DNA from: Atherix ibis
Lineage: Eukaryota; Arthropoda; Insecta; Diptera; Athericidae
Assembly: GCA_958298945.1 (NCBI GenBank)
Contig: OY282608.1
Location: 17,399,933-17,463,932, forward strand
DNA: 64,000 nt
Direction of reading: 5' to 3'
The notes below the pieces were generated by a model that worked only from the letters and a program-made list of their open reading frames with translations, was not told where the DNA came from and ran no database searches. Numbering within the stretch: the stretch's first letter is position 1; each line of letters starts with the position of its first letter. Below, piece after piece: positions 58,701 through 64,000 of this stretch. Made by a program: the position numbers and the translations under genes.

Positions 58701-60124
58701 TGGTTTGTTGGCTTATTGGTTTGTTGGCTTGTTGGTTTGTTGGCTTGTTGGCTTGTTGGCTTGTTGGTTTGTTGGTTTGTTCGTTTGTTGGTTTGTTGGC
58801 TTGTTGGTTTGGTGGTTTGTTGGTTTCTTGGTTTGTTGGTTTGTTTGTTTGTTGGTTTGTTTGTTTGTTGGTTTGTTGGTTTGTTTGTTTGTTGGTTTGT
58901 TCGTTTGTTGGCTTGTTGGTTTGTTGCCTTATTGGTTTGTTAGTTTGTTGGTTTGTTTGTTTGTTCGTTTGTTGGTTTGTTGGTTTGTTGGCTTGTTGGT
59001 TTGTTGGTTTGTTGGCTTATTGGTTTGTTGGCTTGTTGGTTTGTTGGTTTGTTGGCTTATTGGTTTGTTGGTTTGTTGGTTTGTTGGTTTGTTGGTTTGT
59101 TCGTTTGTTGGCTTGTTGGTTTGTTGGCTTGTTGGTTTGTTGGTTTGTTGGTTTGTTGGTTTGTTGGTTTGTTGGTTTGTTGGTTAGTTGGCTTGTTGGC
59201 TTGTTGGCTTGTTGGTTTGTTGGTTTGTTTGTTTGTTGGTTTGTTTGTTTGTTGGTTTGTTGGTTTGTTTGTTTGTTGGTTTGTTCGTTTGTTGGCTTGT
59301 TGGTTTGTTGCCTTATTGGTTTGTTAGTTTGTTGGTTTGTTTGTTTGTTCGTTTGTTGGTTTGTTGGTTTGTTGGTTTGTTGGTTTGTTGGCATGTTGGT
59401 TTGTTGGCTTGTTGGCTTATTGGTTTGGTGGCTTGTTGGTTTGATGGCTTGTTGGCTTGTTGGTTTGTTGGTTTGTGGGTTTGTGTGTTTGTTGGTATGT
59501 TCGTTTGTTGGTTTGTTTGTTTGTTGGCTTGTTGGTTTGTTGGTTTGTTGGTTTGTTGGTTTGTTGGTGTGTTGGTTTGTTGGTTTGTTGGTTTGTTAAT
59601 TTGTTGGTTTGTTTGTTTGTTCGTTTGTTGGTTTGTTGATTTGTTGGCTTGTTGGTTTATTGGTTTGTTGGCTTATTGGTTTGTTGGTTTGTTCGTTTGT
59701 TGGTTTGTTTGTTTGTTGGTTTGTTGGCTGGTTGGTTTGTTGGTTTGTTGGCTTGTTGGTTTGTTGGCTTGTTGTTTTGTTGGTTTGTTGGTTTGTTGGT
59801 TTGCTGGGTTGTTGGTTTGTTCGTTTGTTGGTTTGTTGGTTTGTTGGTTTGTTGGTTTGTTGGTTTGTTGGTTTGTTGGTTTGTTGGTTTGTTGGTTTGT
59901 TGGTCTGTTGGCGTGTTGGCTTGTTGGTTTTTTGGTTTGTTCGTTTGTTGGTTTGTTGGTTTGTTGGTTTGTTGGTTTGTTGGTTTGTTTGCTTGTTTGT
60001 TTGTTGGTTTGTTGGTTTGTTGGCTTGTTGGTTTGTTGGTTTGTTGGTTTGTTGGCTTATTGGTTTGTTGGTTTGTTGGTTTGTTCGTTCGTTGGTTGGT
60101 TTGTTTGTTTGTTGGTTTGTTGGC

Positions 60125-63100
60125 TTGTTGGTTTGTTGGTTTGTTGGTTTGTTGGTTTGTTGGTTTGTTGGTTTGTTGGTTTGTTGGTTTGTTGGTTTGT
60201 TGGTTTGTTGGTTTGTAGGTTTGTTGGCTTGTTGGCTTGTTGGTTTATGGGTTTGTTGGTTTGTTGGTTTGTTGTTTTATTGGCTTGTTGGCTTGTTGGT
60301 TTGTTGGTTTGTTCGTTTGTTGGTTTGTTGGTTTGTTGGTTTTTTGGTTTGTTGGCTTGTTGGCTTGTTGGTTTGTTGGTTTGTTGGTTTGTTGGTTTGT
60401 TCGTTTGTTGGTTTTTTGGTTTGTTGGTTTGTTGGTTTGTTGGCATGTTGGTTTGTTGGCTTGTTGACTTGTTGGCTTATTGGTTTGTTGGCTTGTTGGT
60501 TTGTTGGCTTGTTGGCTTGTTGGCTTGTTCGTTTGTTGGTTTGTTCGTTTGTTGGTTTGTTGGCTTGTTGGTTTGGTGGTTTGTTGGTTTCTTGGTTTGT
60601 TGGTTTGTTAGTTTGTTGGTTTGTTTGTTTGTTCGTTTGTTGGTTTGTTGGTTTGTTGGCTTGTTGGTTTGTTGGTTTGTTGGCTTATTGGTTTGTTGGT
60701 TTGTTGGTTTGTTGGTTTGTTGGTTTGTTCGTTTGTTGGCTTGTTGGTTTGTTGGCTTGTTGGTTTGTTGGTTTGTTGGTTTGTTGGTTTGTTGGTTTGT
60801 TGGTTTGTTGGTTTGTTGGTTAGTTGGCTTGTTGGCTTGTTGGCTTGTTGGCTTGTTGGTTTGTTGGTTTGTTGGTTTGTTGGTTTGTTCGTTTGCTGGT
60901 TTTTTGGTTTGTTGGTTTGTTGGCATGTTAGTTTGTTGGCTTGTTGGCTTGTTGGCTTATTGGTTTGGTGGCTTGTTGGTTTGATGGCTTGTTGGCTTGT
61001 TGGTTTGTTGGTTTGTGGGTTTGTGCGTTTGTTGGTATGTTCGTTTGTTGGTTTGTTTGTTTGTTGGCTTGTTGGTTTGTTGGTTTGTTGGTTTGTTGGT
61101 TTGTTGGTGTGTTGGTTTGTTGGTTTGTTGGTTTGTTGGTTTGTTGGTTTGTTGGTTTGTTGGTTTGTTGGTTTATTGGCTTGTTGGTTTGGTGGTTTGT
61201 TGGTTTGTTGGTTTCTTGGTTTGTTGGTTTGTTGGTTTGTTCGTTTGTTGGTTTGTTCGCTTGTTGGTTTGTTTGTTTGTTGGTTTGTTCGTTTGTTGAC
61301 TTGTTGGTTTGTTGGCTTATTGGTTTGTTGGTTTGTTGGTTTGTTGGTTTGTTTGTTTGTTCGTTTGTTGATTTGTTGGTTTGTTGGCTTGTTCGTTTGT
61401 TGGTTTTTTGGCTTGTTGGTTTGTTGGTTTGTGGTTTTGTTGGTTTGTTCGTTTGTTAGCTTGTTGGTTTGTTGGCTTATTGGCTTGTTGGTTTGTTGGC
61501 TTGTTGGCTTGTTGGTTTGTTGGTTTGTTGGTTTGTAGGTTTGTTGGTTTGTTGGTTAGTTGGCTTGTATGCTTGTTGGTTTGTTGGTTTGTTGGCTTGT
61601 TGGTTTGTTGGTTTTTTGGTTTGTTCGTTTGTTGGTTTGTTGGTTTGTTGGTTTGTTGGTTTGTTGGTTTGTTGGTTTGTTGGTTTGTTGGTTTGTTGGT
61701 TTGTTGGTTTGTTGGTTTGTTGGTTTGTTGGTTTGTTGGTTTGTTGGTTTGTTGGTTTTTTGGTTTTTTGGTTTGTTCGTTTGTTGGTTTGTTGGTTTAA
61801 CGGTTTGTTGGTTTGTTCGTTTGTTGGTTTGTTAGTTTGTTGGTTTGTTGGCTTGTTGGCTTATTGGTTTGTTGATTTGTTGGTTTGTTTGTTTGTTGGT
61901 TTGTTCGTTTATTGGTTTGTTGGTTTGTTGGTTTGTTGGTTTGTTGGTTTGTTGGTTTGTTGGTTTGTTGGTTTGTTCGTTTGTTGGTTTGTTGGTTTGT
62001 TGGTTTGTTGGTTTGTTGGTTTGTTGGTTTGTTGGTTTGTCGGTTTGTTGGTTTGTTGGTTTGTTAGTTTGTTGGTTTGTTGGTTTGTTGGTTTGTTGGT
62101 TTGTTGGTTTGTTCGTTTGTTCGTTTGTTGGTTTGTTTGTTTGTTGGTTTGTTGGCTTGTTGGTTTGTTGGTTTGTTGGTTTGTTGGTTTGTTGGCTTGT
62201 TGGTTTGTTGGCTTATTGGTTTGTTGGTTTGTTGGTTTGTTGGTTTGTTGGTTTGTTGGTTTGTTAGTTTGTTGGTTTGTTGGTTTGTTAGTTTGTGGGT
62301 TTGTTGGTTTGATGGTTCGTTGGTATGTTGGTTTATTTGTTTGTTCGTTTGTTGGTTTGTTGGTTTGTTGGTTTGTTGGTTTGTTGGTTTGTTGGCTTGT
62401 TGATTTGTTGGCTTGTTGGTTTGTTGGTTTGTTGGTTTGTTGGTTTGTTGGTTTGTTGGTTTGCTGGTTTGTTGGTTTGTTGGTTTGTTGCTTTGTTGGT
62501 TTGTTGGTTTGTTGAATTGTTGGCTTGTTGGTTTGTTGGTTTGTTGGTTTGTTGGTTTGTTGGTTTGTTGGTTTGTTGGTTTGTTGGTTTGTTGGTTTGT
62601 TGGTTTGTTGGTTTGTTCGTTTGTTCGTTTGTTCGTTTGTTCGTTTGTTGGTTTGTTGGTTTCTTGGTTTATTGGTTTGTTGGTTTGTTAGTTTGTTGGT
62701 TTGTTGGTTTTTTGGTTTGTTGGTTTGTTCGTTTTTGGTTTGTTGGTTTGTTGGTTTGTTGGTTTGTTGGTTTGTTCGTTTGTTGGTTTGTTGGTTTGTT
62801 GGCTTGTTGGCTTGTTGGTTTGTTGGTTTCTTGGTTTGTTTGTTTGTTTGTTTGTTTGTTCGTTTGTTGGTTTGTTGGTTTGTTGGTTTGTTGGCTTGTT
62901 GGTTTGTTGGTTTGTAGGTTTGTTGGCTTGTTGGCTTGTTGGTTTATGGGTTTGTTGGTTTGTTGGTTTGTTGTTTTATTGGCTTGTTGGCTTGTTGGTT
63001 TGTTGGTTTGTTGGTTTGTTGGTTTGTTGGTTTGTTGGTTTGTTGGTTTGTTGGTTTGTTGGTTTGTTGGTTTGTTGGTTTGTAGGTTTGTTGGCTTGTT

Positions 63101-64000
63101 GGCTTGTTGGTTTATGGGTTTGTTGGTTTGTTGGTTTGTTGTTTTATTGGCTTGTTGGCTTGTTGGTTTGTTGGTTTGTTCGTTTGTTGGTTTGTTGGTT
63201 TGTTGGTTTTTTGGTTTGTTGGCTTGTTGGCTTGTTGGTTTGTTGGTTTGTTGGTTTGTTGGTTTGTTCGTTTGTTGGTTTTTTGGTTTGTTGGTTTGTT
63301 GGTTTGTTGGCATGTTGGTTTGTTGGCTTGTTGACTTGTTGGCTTATTGGTTTGTTGGCTTGTTGGTTTGTTGGCTTGTTGGCTTGTTGGCTTGTTCGTT
63401 TGTTGGTTTGTTCGTTTGTTGGTTTGTTGGCTTGTTGGTTTGGTGGTTTGTTGGTTTCTTGGTTTGTTGGTTTGTTAGTTTGTTGGTTTGTTTGTTTGTT
63501 CGTTTGTTGGTTTGTTGGTTTGTTGGCTTGTTGGTTTGTTGGTTTGTTGGCTTATTGGTTTGTTGGTTTGTTGGTTTGTTGGTTTGTTGGTTTGTTCGTT
63601 TGTTGGCTTGTTGGTTTGTTGGCTTGTTGGTTTGTTGGTTTGTTGGTTTGTTGGTTTGTTGGTTTGTTGGTTTGTTGGTTAGTTGGCTTGTTGGCTTGTT
63701 GGCTTGTTGGTTTGTTGGTTTGTTGGTTTGTTGGTTTGTTCGTTTGCTGGTTTTTTGGTTTGTTGGTTTGTTGGCATGTTAGTTTGTTGGCTTGTTGGCT
63801 TGTTGGCTTATTGGTTTGGTGGCTTGTTGGTTTGATGGCTTGTTGGCTTGTTGGTTTGTTGGTTTGTGGGTTTGTGCGTTTGTTGGTATGTTCGTTTGTT
63901 GGTTTGTTTGTTTGTTGGCTTGTTGGTTTGTTGGTTTGTTGGTTTGTTGGTTTGTTGGTGTGTTGGTTTGTTGGTTTGTTGGTTTGTTGGTTTGTTGGTT
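60125..64000. repeat. Higher-order repeat of about 2.87 kb, second copy cut by the window end
   Basis: The block at about 60125-61140 recurs from about 62990 to the window end, with an offset of 2867 bp that becomes 2851 bp after two 8-bp contractions. Immediately before it, 62895-62985 and 63065-63150 form a local duplication offset by 168 bp (21 octamers), seen by two TTTATGGG landmarks at 62945 and 63113. Confidence 0.7.

Larger units (their letters stand above)
19182..64000 (+). repeat. Satellite array, right arm: (TTTGTTGG)n on the plus strand
   Basis: About 44.8 kb of the same 8-bp unit in the opposite orientation, running off the right edge. The plus strand is nearly all T and G. Common variants are CTTGTTGG, TTTGTTCG, TTTATTGG, TTTGTTTG, TTTGTTAG, TTTCTTGG, TTTTTTGG and TTTGGTGG. 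Rare out-of-register units shift the 8-bp phase: 7-bp TTTTTGG units near 23640, 41967 and 42470, and a lost base near 58557. The variant units occur in recurring order, defining the higher-order repeats listed separately. No unique sequence was seen inside. Long frames here encode cyclic LVCWFVGL-type octapeptides in all three phases and are repeat by-products. Confidence 0.98.

Noticed and set aside
3734..64000. Hundreds of long open reading frames of 60-765 codons on both strands of the satellite, encoding cyclic LVCWFVGL or QTNKPTNQ octapeptides
   Set aside because: An 8-bp unit without stop triplets gives the same open cyclic peptide in every frame of a strand. The frames overlap on both strands, end only at variant units and have no domain or gene context.
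3759..64000. CRISPR array or tandem tRNA-like repeats
   Set aside because: The repeat is a contiguous 8-bp satellite with no spacers, and the neighbouring element is a eukaryotic LTR retrotransposon.

Overview
The window is eukaryotic, most likely from an invertebrate animal. It has two parts: the 5' part of a decayed LTR retrotransposon on the minus strand (1-3758), and about 60 kb of uninterrupted satellite DNA built on one 8-bp unit (3759-64000). I found no host gene, RNA gene, CRISPR array or bacterial feature. The organism is inferred only from the element family (a Ty3/Gypsy element of the kind common in arthropods, molluscs and other invertebrates) and from the satellite; I cannot name a species.

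Retrotransposon. Read on the minus strand from right to left, it has a 238-bp 5' LTR (3521-3758, TGT...ACA with 9-bp inverted ends), a primer-binding site that fits tRNA-Leu (3508-3520), a leader of about 0.34 kb, and then one continuous gag-pol reading frame: gag with two zinc knuckles, aspartic protease (DTG), reverse transcriptase (YFDD), RNase H and the start of integrase (HHCC zinc finger), which runs off the left edge. The frame has no frameshift over about 3.2 kb but carries three in-frame stops (2906-2908, 1358-1360, 743-745), so this copy is a recently decayed, non-autonomous relic. The integrase core, polypurine tract and 3' LTR must lie left of the window.

Satellite. The LTR ends exactly where the satellite begins, so the element probably sits inside or at the edge of the array. 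From 3759 to 19181 the plus strand reads (CCAACAAA)n. At 19181-19185 the array flips, and from there to 64000 it reads (TTTGTTGG)n, the reverse complement. The two arms can pair across a 5-bp spacer. The array is not homogeneous. Variant units (CTTGTTGG, TTTGTTCG, TTTATTGG, TTTGTTTG, poly-T interruptions and others) occur in a fixed order that repeats over 0.4-3.6 kb. This defines higher-order repeats made by successive segmental tandem duplications, for example 2231 bp in the left arm and 432, 654, 1884, 2336, about 2.9 and about 3.1-3.6 kb in the right arm.

Coding caveat. Because 8 is not a multiple of 3, all three frames of a strand give the same cyclic octapeptide (LVCWFVGL-like on the TTTGTTGG strand, QTNKPTNQ-like on the other) and none contains a stop. 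Reading frames of up to about 765 codons there are by-products of the repeat and are not annotated as genes. The notable content is the organisation of the satellite: a single orientation switch, nested higher-order duplications, arm-specific marker units, and the element at its edge.
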